The notes under the pieces were generated by a model, which was not told the origin of the DNA, made no database searches, and was given only the letters and a program-made list of their open reading frames with translations. Positions 28,644 to 36,176 of a DNA stretch of 64,000 bases are shown here, piece after piece. The DNA is from Rhodospirillaceae bacterium (GTDB lineage Bacteria; Pseudomonadota; Alphaproteobacteria; Bin65), in assembly GCA_009840595.1 (NCBI GenBank), contig VXNK01000095.1, positions 36,942 through 100,941 on the forward strand, given 5' to 3'. The translations under genes were made by a program, and so were the position numbers. How positions within the stretch are numbered: position 1 is the stretch's first letter; each line of letters opens with the position of its first letter.

Positions 28644-29294
28644 TCAGTGCATCGGGACGAAGGCCATGGCGAGGGAGGTCTCGATCTCCGTCACTGCTTT
28701 CGCGACCTCGCGCCCGATCAGATCCATCCGGCGGACCTGCTCGATTCGCGGCACCGCGGATTTCAGTTCCCGCCCGGACATCAGGCCCTCGAAGATCCGG
28801 CAGACATCGGCCAGCGAGATGATGATGATATCGCGCGCGTCCGGGATTTCGTCGCTCAGGATCACGCCCATGATCCGGAGCTTCACCTCGCGGACGGTCG
28901 CGTAGTCGTCGATCGGGTAGCGCCGCGTCCGCAGCACCCACATGAAGCGGTCCTCTTCGCGATGCAGGATGCCGCGGTCGACCAGACGGGCCAGCGACCG
29001 CTCGCGGATTTCTTCGGCATCGGCCACGGTCTGTTTGATCCAGTAGGCCGTGTCGAATGTCTCCTCGGACTGGACGATACGGGCAAGAGTCGTATCAAGC
29101 AGGTCGTCGCCGAGCGGGCTCGGATCGACCACGAAGAGGCGCTCCGGATCGGTATCGATCCGCCCTTCCATTGCCAGGTCCATGAGAACCGCGCCGGCAA
29201 GGGCGTATTCGAGCGAAAGCGTCGGAACGTCGATGAACCTTCCGCCTTTGTCGTCGAGCAGGAGCAGCATGATCTCTTCCGAGAATCTCAACAT
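28644..29294 (-). CDS. GPP34 (Golgi phosphoprotein 3-like) family protein
   Basis: 216 aa starting at the ATG 29294. The N-terminal LRFSEEIMLLLLDDKGGRF and LEYALAGAVLMDLAMEGRI are the conserved start of GPP34 domains. RLVDRGILHREED, WVLRTRRYPIDD and a helical C-terminal half (IIIISLADVCRIFEGLMS) follow. Eukaryotic GOLPH3 binds phosphatidylinositol-4-phosphate at the Golgi; the bacterial role is unknown. It lies between the Fic gene and the divergent dioxygenase gene on the minus strand. Confidence 0.8.
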   Translation of the reverse strand: MLRFSEEIMLLLLDDKGGRFIDVPTLSLEYALAGAVLMDLAMEGRIDTDPERLFVVDPSPLGDDLLDTTLARIVQSEETFDTAYWIKQTVADAEEIRERSLARLVDRGILHREEDRFMWVLRTRRYPIDDYATVREVKLRIMGVILSDEIPDARDIIIISLADVCRIFEGLMSGRELKSAVPRIEQVRRMDLIGREVAKAVTEIETSLAMAFVPMH

Positions 29295-29626
29295 TCGAGC
29301 GGTCTCCTCAATCGGGTCGTGGCAATCGCTGCGGCTTTGCGGCTGCGCAACCATACAGCGCCGTTTCCGGCTTGCACAACTCCATTGAGCACCCTCCCCG
29401 CCCGATAACGCCGGCCCGGCCGGCACCGGGACAGCGTGGCCGCTGCGATGGCCCGATCGCCCCGGCCGGATGCCGTCCCGAAGTGTCCAAATCGCCGAAG
29501 CGTGAGACTTCCGCCGGATATTCCGTCCCGCTCGTTTTGGCCCAAGGGCCACTTGAGGGGGCGATCGGGACGAACGACACTGTCCGGAATATCGCCGGCC
29601 GCAAGCGCCTTCGGGAGGGTGCCGCC
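29295..29626. other. intergenic region upstream of the microcompartment locus
   Basis: 332 bases between the divergent GPP34 and dioxygenase genes, GC-rich. I see no gene. The promoter of the microcompartment operon should lie here, but no confident -35/-10 pair is visible. A GGGAGG ribosome-binding site precedes the dioxygenase ATG. Confidence 0.5.
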
Positions 29627-30703
29627 ATGAGCTATACCCACATTTCGGTCGAGCCGATGACGCCGAATATCGGCGCCATGGTCTCGAACGTCGATCTCAA
29701 TGCCGTGCGGAGCGACGCCGTCTACGAAGAGATCAGGGCGGCGCTGTGGCAATACCACGTCCTGTTCTTCCGCAACCAGCCGATCGAACCGGAGCCTTAT
29801 ATCCGGCTGGGCGGCCAGTTCGGCGAGCTGGAGGAGCACGAGTTCTTCCCGCATATCGAGGGCTATCCGCAGATCCAGACCATCGCCCACGAGGGCTACG
29901 ACCAGCCGGAGACCGACCGCTGGCATACCGACGTGACGTTTCGCGCCCGGCCGAGCAGCGTCAACCTGCTGCGTGCGGTGAAGCTGCCGCCGGCGGGCGG
30001 CGACACCGTCTGGTCGTCGACCGCCGCGGCGTTCGATGCGCTGCCCGACCAGGTCAAGACGATGTTGCTCGGCCTCAAGGCGGATCACGACCTGCCCCAT
30101 CACCAGCGCCGGATCGATTTCTACCGCCGGGTCGAGGAAGGCCGGATCGGCGGCCAGTCGATGATGAATTCGATGGCCAACGAGCACGAGTTCCGGCTGA
30201 TCGAGCAGAACCCGATCGTCACCCACCCCGCGGTTATCAACCATCCGGTCACCGGGCGATTGACCCTGTTCGTCAATTCGATCTGGACCAAGAAATTCTT
30301 CGGCATCCATCTCGACATCAGCGACGCGCTGCTGGCGATGCTCTTCGAATGGGTCAAGAAGCCGGAATTCCTGGTGCGCTTCCGCTGGGAGACCGACTCC
30401 CTGGTCATCTGGGATAATTTTGCAACCCAGCATTATGCGGTATTCGATTACGCGCCCCATTACCGCGGCATGCACCGGATGACCGCCGGATCGGCCGAAC
30501 CGCGCCTCGACATGGCGACGGTTCCGGCCCATTTGCAGCCGCCCTCGGCATCGGCCGGCAACGGCGCCGGGCCGCGCTCGATCGTCGATACCGAGCGCCT
30601 CGCCGCCGCGCCCGCCGCCGAGCGGGCGGCGGTCCATGCCGTGTTCAACGCCCTCGACGGCGTCGATCTCGACGCCATCGGCGCGCGCGCGGCCGGCATC
30701 TGA
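29627..30703 (+). CDS. TauD-family Fe(II)/2-oxoglutarate dioxygenase with C-terminal extension
   Basis: 358 aa, about 70 residues longer than typical TauD. The iron ligands are H100 and D102 in WHTDVTF and H269 in TQHYAVFD; R280 in PHYRGMHR is placed to bind 2-oxoglutarate, and H71 and R284 match taurine-contacting positions of TauD. After the core (about residue 290) comes a Pro/Ala/Gly-rich linker and an amphipathic helix rich in Ala, Glu and hydrophobics (residues about 321-355), the layout of a microcompartment encapsulation peptide. TauD-type enzymes hydroxylate next to a heteroatom and release an aldehyde. It lies 32 bases before the aldehyde dehydrogenase, so supplying its substrate is a reasonable inference. 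Confidence 0.85.
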   Translation: MSYTHISVEPMTPNIGAMVSNVDLNAVRSDAVYEEIRAALWQYHVLFFRNQPIEPEPYIRLGGQFGELEEHEFFPHIEGYPQIQTIAHEGYDQPETDRWHTDVTFRARPSSVNLLRAVKLPPAGGDTVWSSTAAAFDALPDQVKTMLLGLKADHDLPHHQRRIDFYRRVEEGRIGGQSMMNSMANEHEFRLIEQNPIVTHPAVINHPVTGRLTLFVNSIWTKKFFGIHLDISDALLAMLFEWVKKPEFLVRFRWETDSLVIWDNFATQHYAVFDYAPHYRGMHRMTAGSAEPRLDMATVPAHLQPPSASAGNGAGPRSIVDTERLAAAPAAERAAVHAVFNALDGVDLDAIGARAAGI

Positions 30704-30735
30704 CCTGCGGCGTGCGACGGGCCGGACCGGAACCG

Positions 30736-32211
30736 ATGGACAGAGACCTTCAGGCGCTCCAGGACAGCCGGGACCTGATGCGCCGGGCCCGGGCCGCGGC
30801 GGACGCCTTCCGCCGGATCGCGCCGGCCCAGGCGATGGCGATTGCCGGCACCGTCGCCAAGGCGGCGGCCGGGCGCGCGCGCCACTATGCCGAATGGGCG
30901 GTCCGGGAAACCGGCTTCGGCAAGGTCGAGGACAAGATCGACAAGAACCTGACCGGCAGCATCCGGATCTACGAGGCGTATTGCGATTCCCCGATCGGCG
31001 GCATTCGGCAGGACCGCGACCGCAATATCGTCGAGATCGGCCGCCCGGCCGGGGTGATCGTTGGCCTGTCCAATTCCACCTCGCCGGTCGGCACCGTCTA
31101 TTTCAAGGCGATGCTGGCGCTGATGACGCGCAACGCCATCGTGTTCAGCCCGCACCCGGCGGCGCTCGCCTGCACCGCCGACGCGACGCGCTTTCTCGAA
31201 AAGACGGCCCGGCTCGCCGGCGCGCCGCCCGACGCAATCCAGATTCTCGCCGAACCGACGCTCAAGGCGACCAATGCGCTGATGCAGTCCGACGACACCG
31301 ACCTGGTGATCGCGACCGGCGGTGCCGCCATGGTGCGCGCGGCCTACAGTTCGGGCAATCCGGCGCTCGGCGTCGGGCCGGGCAACACGCCGGTTTATGT
31401 CGACCGCTCGGCCGATCTCGCTTCGGCCGCCGAAAAGATCGTCACCGGCAAGGAATACGATTACGGCACGCCCTGTTCGGCGCCGTCGGTCGTGCTGGCC
31501 GACCGGCCGGTGGCGCGCGAACTGCGCGGCCTGCTCGAACAGCAGGGCGCCTGGTTCTGTTCGGACGAGGAACTGGCGACGCTCGAGGCGGCGGCCTTTC
31601 CCGGCGGCCGGCTCAACCCGGCGATCATCGGCCAGCCCGTCGGCCGGGTGGCGCAGATCGCCGGCCTGTCGCTGCCGCCGGAGACCCGCGCGATCGTCGG
31701 CCTGTTCGAGGATGCCGCCGCCGACCAGGACTCCGGGAGCGTGCCGCCGATGGCGCGCGAAAAGCTTTCCGTCCTGCTCGGCGCGTCTGCGGTCGACGGG
31801 GTGGAAGGCGCCATCGCCATCGCCCGCTGCATGCTGCGCTCGGCCGGCAGCGGCCACACCGCCGCCATCTTCACCGGCGACCCGGAGCAGGCGGTGCTGT
31901 TCGGCGCCGCGCTCGACTACTACCGCATCGTGGTCAACGGCGATCCGACCAACGGCGCGGTCGGCCGCGGCACGGCCCTGCCGGTCACCTTCACCATCGG
32001 CACCGGCTTCGCCGGCAAGAGCTCGATCGATCATAATCTCGGCCCGGAAGACCTGATCGACTGGAAGCGGGTTGCCTTTCCGGTCGGCGAAACGCCGGCC
32101 GCGAAGCCTGTCGACGCCCAGGCCGAACCCGCCCGCGGCACCGACGCAACGGTGCAGGCGCTGAAGGAAGAAATCCGGCGCATCGTCGCCGAGGAACTGG
32201 CGCGGAACTGA
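30736..32211 (+). CDS. microcompartment-associated acylating-type aldehyde dehydrogenase
   Basis: 491 aa, EutE/PduP-like. C247 in EYDYGTPCSAP is the catalytic cysteine; IATGGAAMVRAAYSSGNPALG and VGPGNTPVYVD are the cofactor-side signatures of CoA-acylating dehydrogenases. The final 22 residues form an amphipathic helix (QALKEEIRRIVAEELARN) after a Pro/Ala-rich linker, matching an encapsulation peptide but at the C-terminus, whereas PduP has it at the N-terminus. The ATG at 30736 was preferred to a GTG at 30712. It lies 4 bases before a shell gene. The expected reaction is aldehyde plus CoA and NAD to acyl-CoA; the aldehyde is unknown. Confidence 0.85.
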   Translation: MDRDLQALQDSRDLMRRARAAADAFRRIAPAQAMAIAGTVAKAAAGRARHYAEWAVRETGFGKVEDKIDKNLTGSIRIYEAYCDSPIGGIRQDRDRNIVEIGRPAGVIVGLSNSTSPVGTVYFKAMLALMTRNAIVFSPHPAALACTADATRFLEKTARLAGAPPDAIQILAEPTLKATNALMQSDDTDLVIATGGAAMVRAAYSSGNPALGVGPGNTPVYVDRSADLASAAEKIVTGKEYDYGTPCSAPSVVLADRPVARELRGLLEQQGAWFCSDEELATLEAAAFPGGRLNPAIIGQPVGRVAQIAGLSLPPETRAIVGLFEDAAADQDSGSVPPMAREKLSVLLGASAVDGVEGAIAIARCMLRSAGSGHTAAIFTGDPEQAVLFGAALDYYRIVVNGDPTNGAVGRGTALPVTFTIGTGFAGKSSIDHNLGPEDLIDWKRVAFPVGETPAAKPVDAQAEPARGTDATVQALKEEIRRIVAEELARN

Positions 32212-32215
32212 GCCG

Positions 32216-32836
32216 ATGCCGACCCTGCGCTCCTACATCTTTCTCGACCAGCTGCAGCCGCAGACCATGTGCTACATCGGCTCGACGATGCGCGGCTTCC
32301 TGCCCCGGCAGCGCGACGCGGCGATGATCGTCGAGGTTGCGCCGGGCATGGATATCGAGTGGCTGACCGACATCGCGCTCAAGCACGACGCGATCCGGCC
32401 GGGCAATCTCGTCGTCGAGCGCCAGTTCGGCTATCTGGAGTTCCACGCCGACGATCCGGCCTCGGTCCGCTCGGCGGGCGCGGCGATCCTGGAGGCGGCC
32501 GGCGTTTCTGCGGCCGACGCCATGCCGCCGGAAATCCTGGCATCGAAAATCGTCGACCGGGTCGACCCCTACCATTCCTTCCTGGTCAACCGGAACAAGC
32601 AGGGCAGCATGCTCCTGCCCGGCGACACCCTGTTCATCTTCGAAATGACGCCCTCCGCCAATGCCCTGCTCGCCGCCAACGAAGCGGAAAAGGTCGCCAA
32701 CGTAAAGCTGGTCGACTGCCGGTTCATGGGCGCCGCGGGGCGGCTCTACATGGCGGGCACGGCATCCGACGTGCGCACCGCCGCCGACGCCGCCCGGGCT
32801 GCGTTGGGTGCGGCCCCGGGTGCGGGAGTAGCATAG
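32216..32836 (+). CDS. BMC-T shell protein (tandem BMC domains), first copy
   Basis: 206 aa with two BMC folds in tandem. The first includes AAMIVEVAPGMDIEWLTDIAL and VVERQFGYLEFHADDPASV; the second includes SMLLPGDTLFIFEMTPSANA and VDCRFMGAAGRLYMAG. Such proteins assemble as pseudohexameric trimers in the facets of a microcompartment shell. It is related to but clearly different from the second BMC-T at 34308-34937. It follows the aldehyde dehydrogenase by 4 bases and precedes the NTF2-fold gene by 2. Confidence 0.9.
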   Translation: MPTLRSYIFLDQLQPQTMCYIGSTMRGFLPRQRDAAMIVEVAPGMDIEWLTDIALKHDAIRPGNLVVERQFGYLEFHADDPASVRSAGAAILEAAGVSAADAMPPEILASKIVDRVDPYHSFLVNRNKQGSMLLPGDTLFIFEMTPSANALLAANEAEKVANVKLVDCRFMGAAGRLYMAGTASDVRTAADAARAALGAAPGAGVA

Positions 32837-32838
32837 CG

Positions 32839-33687
32839 ATGGCGGAGCAGACGGACGCGATCCGCAAGCTGGTGCGGGAGGCGATCGCCGAGTTGCGAGA
32901 CGCGGATGCGCCGCCGCCCTCGGCCGCCGGGCAAGGCGTGCCGGTGCGCATTCCCGTCGTCATCCGCGACAGCGCCGATGCCGATCGACTCGCGCAACTG
33001 GCGGGCGCCATCGCCGCCTCGCCCGAGCTCGGGCCGCGCCTGAAGAGCGGCGGCATCGCCTTCGATGCGCGGCTGGAAGCGGGGGCCGACGGGCCGGCTG
33101 AGGCCGAGGGCCGGGCGGCGTTCGACCGCTTCTTCGAGGCCTTCAACACCGGCGATTTCGACCGGGTGTGGGAGACCGTCACCGACGATTTCGAATGGCG
33201 CCTGCCGGGCGGCCCGGATGCGCCTTACACGTCGGCAAAGGGCAAGGCGGCCTTCCGCGACGCCTATACGAAACGCTGGGATTTCCTCAAGCATTTCGCC
33301 GCGGTCAACGAGGTCATCTTCGTCAGCGGCGACCGGGTCTATCAGCATTACCGGGTCACCGGCACCGGCCCCGACGGCAAATTCTACGACTTCACCGGGC
33401 TCGATTTCTACATCGTGCGCGGCGGCAAGATCGCGCTCAAGGACGCCTACAACAAATCCGTGCCGCCCGACGGCCGATCGGACGCCGCGAAACGTGCCGC
33501 CCCGGGCGGCGCACGCGCGGCTGCGCCGTCGCTCGATATCGCCGACGGCGTGATTACCGAGCGCAAGGTCGTCGAGGCGGCCCGGCTCGGCACAAGGCTG
33601 GCCGTCGGGCGGCGCGCCGTCATCACGCCGCTCGCCCGCGACCGCGCCAAAGCCCTCGGCCTGACCATCGAGAGGAGCGACCCATGA
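32839..33687 (+). CDS. NTF2-fold (SnoaL-like) microcompartment protein with terminal targeting-like segments
   Basis: 282 aa in three parts. Residues 1-22 form an amphipathic helix (DAIRKLVREAIAELRDAD) followed by a Pro/Ala-rich linker, the layout of an encapsulation peptide. Residues about 95-212 are an NTF2/SnoaL-like domain (AAFDRFFEAFNTGDFDRVWE, GDRVYQHYRVTGTGPDGKFY). The last 45 residues (DGVITERKVVEAA, then VITPLARDRAKALGLTI) look like a separate small motif that, from memory, recurs in proteins of other BMC loci. It overlaps the BMC-P gene by 4 bases. NTF2 folds host isomerases, hydrolases and dehydratases, so it may be a cargo enzyme; its reaction is unknown. Confidence 0.75.
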   Translation: MAEQTDAIRKLVREAIAELRDADAPPPSAAGQGVPVRIPVVIRDSADADRLAQLAGAIAASPELGPRLKSGGIAFDARLEAGADGPAEAEGRAAFDRFFEAFNTGDFDRVWETVTDDFEWRLPGGPDAPYTSAKGKAAFRDAYTKRWDFLKHFAAVNEVIFVSGDRVYQHYRVTGTGPDGKFYDFTGLDFYIVRGGKIALKDAYNKSVPPDGRSDAAKRAAPGGARAAAPSLDIADGVITERKVVEAARLGTRLAVGRRAVITPLARDRAKALGLTIERSDP

Positions 33688-33935
33688 AAACCGGCACCGT
33701 GGTCGGCCGTGTCTGGGCGACCAAGCGAATCGACCGGCTTCCGGCCGGCGCCCTGCTCGAAATCGAACTGGACGGCCGCGCCAAGGAGCGGGTCATCGCC
33801 TTCGATCCGCTCGGCTCCGGCGACGGCGAGCGCGTGCTCGTCACCTTCGGCCGCGCCGCCACCAACTGGTTCCCCGAAGGCAAGGCCGTCGTGGATGCCC
33901 TGATCGTCGGCTCGCTCGACGAAAACGGCAGCTGA
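33684..33935 (+). CDS. BMC-P vertex protein (EutN/CcmL family)
   Basis: 83 aa. TGTVVGRVWATKRI at the start, AFDPLGSGDGERVLVTFG in the middle and AVVDALIVGSLDE at the end are the EutN/CcmL blocks. The family forms pentamers that cap the vertices of icosahedral shells, so this gene argues for a closed compartment rather than sheets. It overlaps the NTF2-fold gene by 4 bases. It is the only pentamer gene in the locus. Confidence 0.92.
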   Translation: MKTGTVVGRVWATKRIDRLPAGALLEIELDGRAKERVIAFDPLGSGDGERVLVTFGRAATNWFPEGKAVVDALIVGSLDENGS

Positions 33936-33980
33936 AACAGCAAGTTATCCCGAAAACCACCCATCGGAACGGAGGATGGA

Positions 33981-34256
33981 ATGTCTCAGGCTGTAGGAAT
34001 GATCGAAACGGTCGGCTATGTCGCCGCCTATGCGGCGGCCGATGCCATGGTCAAGGCCGCGAACGTCACCATCGCCGGCCGCGAGCAGGTCGGCGGCGGG
34101 CTGGTCGCGGTCAGCGTCACCGGCGATGTCGGCGCGGTCAAGGCGGCGACCGAGGCCGGCGCCGAGGCGGCTTCCCAGGTCGGCGAGGTGAAGTCGGTCC
34201 ACGTCATCCCGCGCCCGCACGCCGACGTGCAGAAGGCGTTCGCCGGCGGCAAATGA
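33981..34256 (+). CDS. BMC-H hexameric shell protein
   Basis: 91 aa, canonical single BMC domain: [20 protein letters not shown] opens it and [20 protein letters not shown] follows the pore region. The pore-lining loop is around QVGGGL, more glycine-rich than the KIGSG type of PduA. A GGAGG ribosome-binding site precedes the ATG. This is the only single-domain hexamer in the locus and should be the bulk facet protein. Confidence 0.94.
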   Translation: MSQAVGMIETVGYVAAYAAADAMVKAANVTIAGREQVGGGLVAVSVTGDVGAVKAATEAGAEAASQVGEVKSVHVIPRPHADVQKAFAGGK

Positions 34257-34307
34257 CGGCGACAAGGAAGGGGTCGGCAGCCGCGGCCCGGCGGGTGAGC
34301 GGGCGCC

Positions 34308-34937
34308 ATGCCTGAGCTGCGCGTCTACCTGACGCTGAACGGGCTGCAGCGCCAGTTCGCGGCCTATCTCAGTTCGCCGGTGCCGGCGCGCGGCTACGTT
34401 CCGCTGGAGGGCATGCATTCGCTGATCATCGAGATCGCGCCCGGCCTCGTGATCGAGCGGGTGATCGATCTCGCGCTCAAGTCGGTGCCGTCGCTCGAAC
34501 CGGGCATTCTCGCGGTCGAGCGCCAGTTCGGCGTGCTCGAACTGCACAGCGAGGACCGGCGGGCGCTGGACCGGGGCGGGCGGGCGATCCTCAAATGGCT
34601 CAAGGCCAAACCCGGGGATCAACTCAAGCCGCAGATCCTGTTCTCCGACATCATCGAGGAGGTGACCGACCAGCACGCCGTGATCGTCAACCGGTCGAAG
34701 CAGGCCAACATGATCCTGCCCGGCCAGAGCCTGTTGCTGATCGAGTGCGTACCGGCGCTGTTCGGCGCCTTTGTCGCCAACGAGGCGGAACGGGCGCAGC
34801 CCGGCATCAGCCTGGTCGAATGCCGCATGATCGGCGCCAGCGGCCGGGTCTACATGGCGGGCGATGCAGGCACGCTGCGGGAAGCGCTGGCGCATGTGTC
34901 CGAAGCGCTCGCAGCCATCCCCGGCAGAGCGGACTGA
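34308..34937 (+). CDS. BMC-T shell protein (tandem BMC domains), second copy
   Basis: 209 aa. HSLIIEIAPGLVIERVIDLAL and AVERQFGVLELHSEDRRALD form the first BMC domain; NMILPGQSLLLIECVPALFG and VECRMIGASGRVYMAG the second. It shares block order with the BMC-T at 32216-32836 but differs at many positions, including the loops that should line the central pore. It follows the BMC-H gene by 51 bases. Two different BMC-T proteins suggest two pore types in one shell. Confidence 0.9.
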   Translation: MPELRVYLTLNGLQRQFAAYLSSPVPARGYVPLEGMHSLIIEIAPGLVIERVIDLALKSVPSLEPGILAVERQFGVLELHSEDRRALDRGGRAILKWLKAKPGDQLKPQILFSDIIEEVTDQHAVIVNRSKQANMILPGQSLLLIECVPALFGAFVANEAERAQPGISLVECRMIGASGRVYMAGDAGTLREALAHVSEALAAIPGRAD

Positions 34938-34985
34938 GCGCCGCCATGTCCGGCAGCCCCCTCACGGTTTGCGTCGCGTCCGCCG

Positions 34986-36122
34986 ATGGTCTTTTATCGG
35001 CGCCACGCGTTGCCGGAGGGATGCGCCGGGCGGATTGGGGTGTCGGACCCGAAACCAACGACAGTGGCGATCGTGGCGGCCGAGGGGGTCATGTCCTCGG
35101 CGATCGCCGGCCCGTTCGATATCCTGTCCAGCGCGGGATATATCTGGCAGGTGCTGAACGAGGATCCGGCCGCAGCCCGGCGTTTCAACGTATCGGTGCT
35201 GGCGCGCGACCGGGGGCCCCTGCGCTGCTTCCAGGGCCTGACGGCCTACGCGGACAAGGCGCTGGAGGACATGCCGGCGCCGGATATCGCCTTCGTGCCG
35301 ACGGTCTTCCTGCCCGCGCTGTTCGAGGAACCGATCGGGATTCCCGATGCCTGGCAGCCGGTCGTCGACTGGCTGGGCGCCGCCTACCGCGGCGGCAGTC
35401 TCGTCTGCTCGAACTCGTCCGGGGCGATCCTGCTGGCCGAAGCCGGCCTGCTCGACGGCCGCGCGGCGACGATCCACTGGACGCTGGCCGAGCGGGCCCG
35501 GCAGAAATACCCCGCCATCCGCTTTCAGCCCGACCGGGTGCTGATACCCGAGGGGCCCGGCGAGCGCATCGTGACGGCCGGCGGCGGCACCTGCTGGCAG
35601 GATCTGGCGCTCTATCTGATCGCCCGCTTCGCCGGATCGGTAACCGCGGCCCAGACCGCCAAATCGTTCACGATTTTCCGCAAGGTCCGCGGCCAGCAGC
35701 CCTACGCCGAATGGATTCCAACGCGAAATCACGGGGATGCGGCGGTCGTCCGTGCGCAAGAGGCGCTGCACAGCGGTTTTCCGGATGCCGGCGTGATGTC
35801 CGCCGCCCTGGCTGCATCCGGTCTTTCGTCACGCACCTTCAAGCGGCGCTTCAAGGCGGCGACCGGCCAGTCCGCGACCGACTACATCCAGCATCTCCGG
35901 GTCAAGGAGGCCCGCTTTCGCCTGGAGACCACCAACACCAGCATCGAGGAGATCGGCGCGCGGATCGGCTATCGCGATGTCGGCTTTTTCCGCGCCCTGT
36001 TCCGGCGTCTCGTAGGCCTGACGCCCGGCCAGTATCGCGAACAGTTCGGCCTGCTGGAATATCCGGGGGCCGATCCATTCGATTCCGCCGCCGAACCCTT
36101 TGACGCCGAGGCGGCGTCATAG
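34986..36122 (+). CDS. GlxA-type transcriptional regulator (DJ-1/PfpI plus AraC domains)
   Basis: 378 aa. Residues about 25-205 are a DJ-1/PfpI-like domain: GGSLVCSNSSGAILLAEAGL carries the elbow Cys. Residues about 255-355 are an AraC double HTH (AALAASGLSSRTFKRRF, IEEIGARIGYRDVGFFRALF). The ATG at 34986 was taken as start, but GTG 35040, just before the conserved fold, is equally likely. It lies between the shell genes and the TRAP transporter on the same strand and is the obvious local regulator of the microcompartment locus. Confidence 0.85.
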   Translation: MVFYRRHALPEGCAGRIGVSDPKPTTVAIVAAEGVMSSAIAGPFDILSSAGYIWQVLNEDPAAARRFNVSVLARDRGPLRCFQGLTAYADKALEDMPAPDIAFVPTVFLPALFEEPIGIPDAWQPVVDWLGAAYRGGSLVCSNSSGAILLAEAGLLDGRAATIHWTLAERARQKYPAIRFQPDRVLIPEGPGERIVTAGGGTCWQDLALYLIARFAGSVTAAQTAKSFTIFRKVRGQQPYAEWIPTRNHGDAAVVRAQEALHSGFPDAGVMSAALAASGLSSRTFKRRFKAATGQSATDYIQHLRVKEARFRLETTNTSIEEIGARIGYRDVGFFRALFRRLVGLTPGQYREQFGLLEYPGADPFDSAAEPFDAEAAS

Positions 36123-36176
36123 CAAGTTCGGCTCCTTCGACCGCAGGTCGGGTTCATCATCACCGGGAGGAAACAG

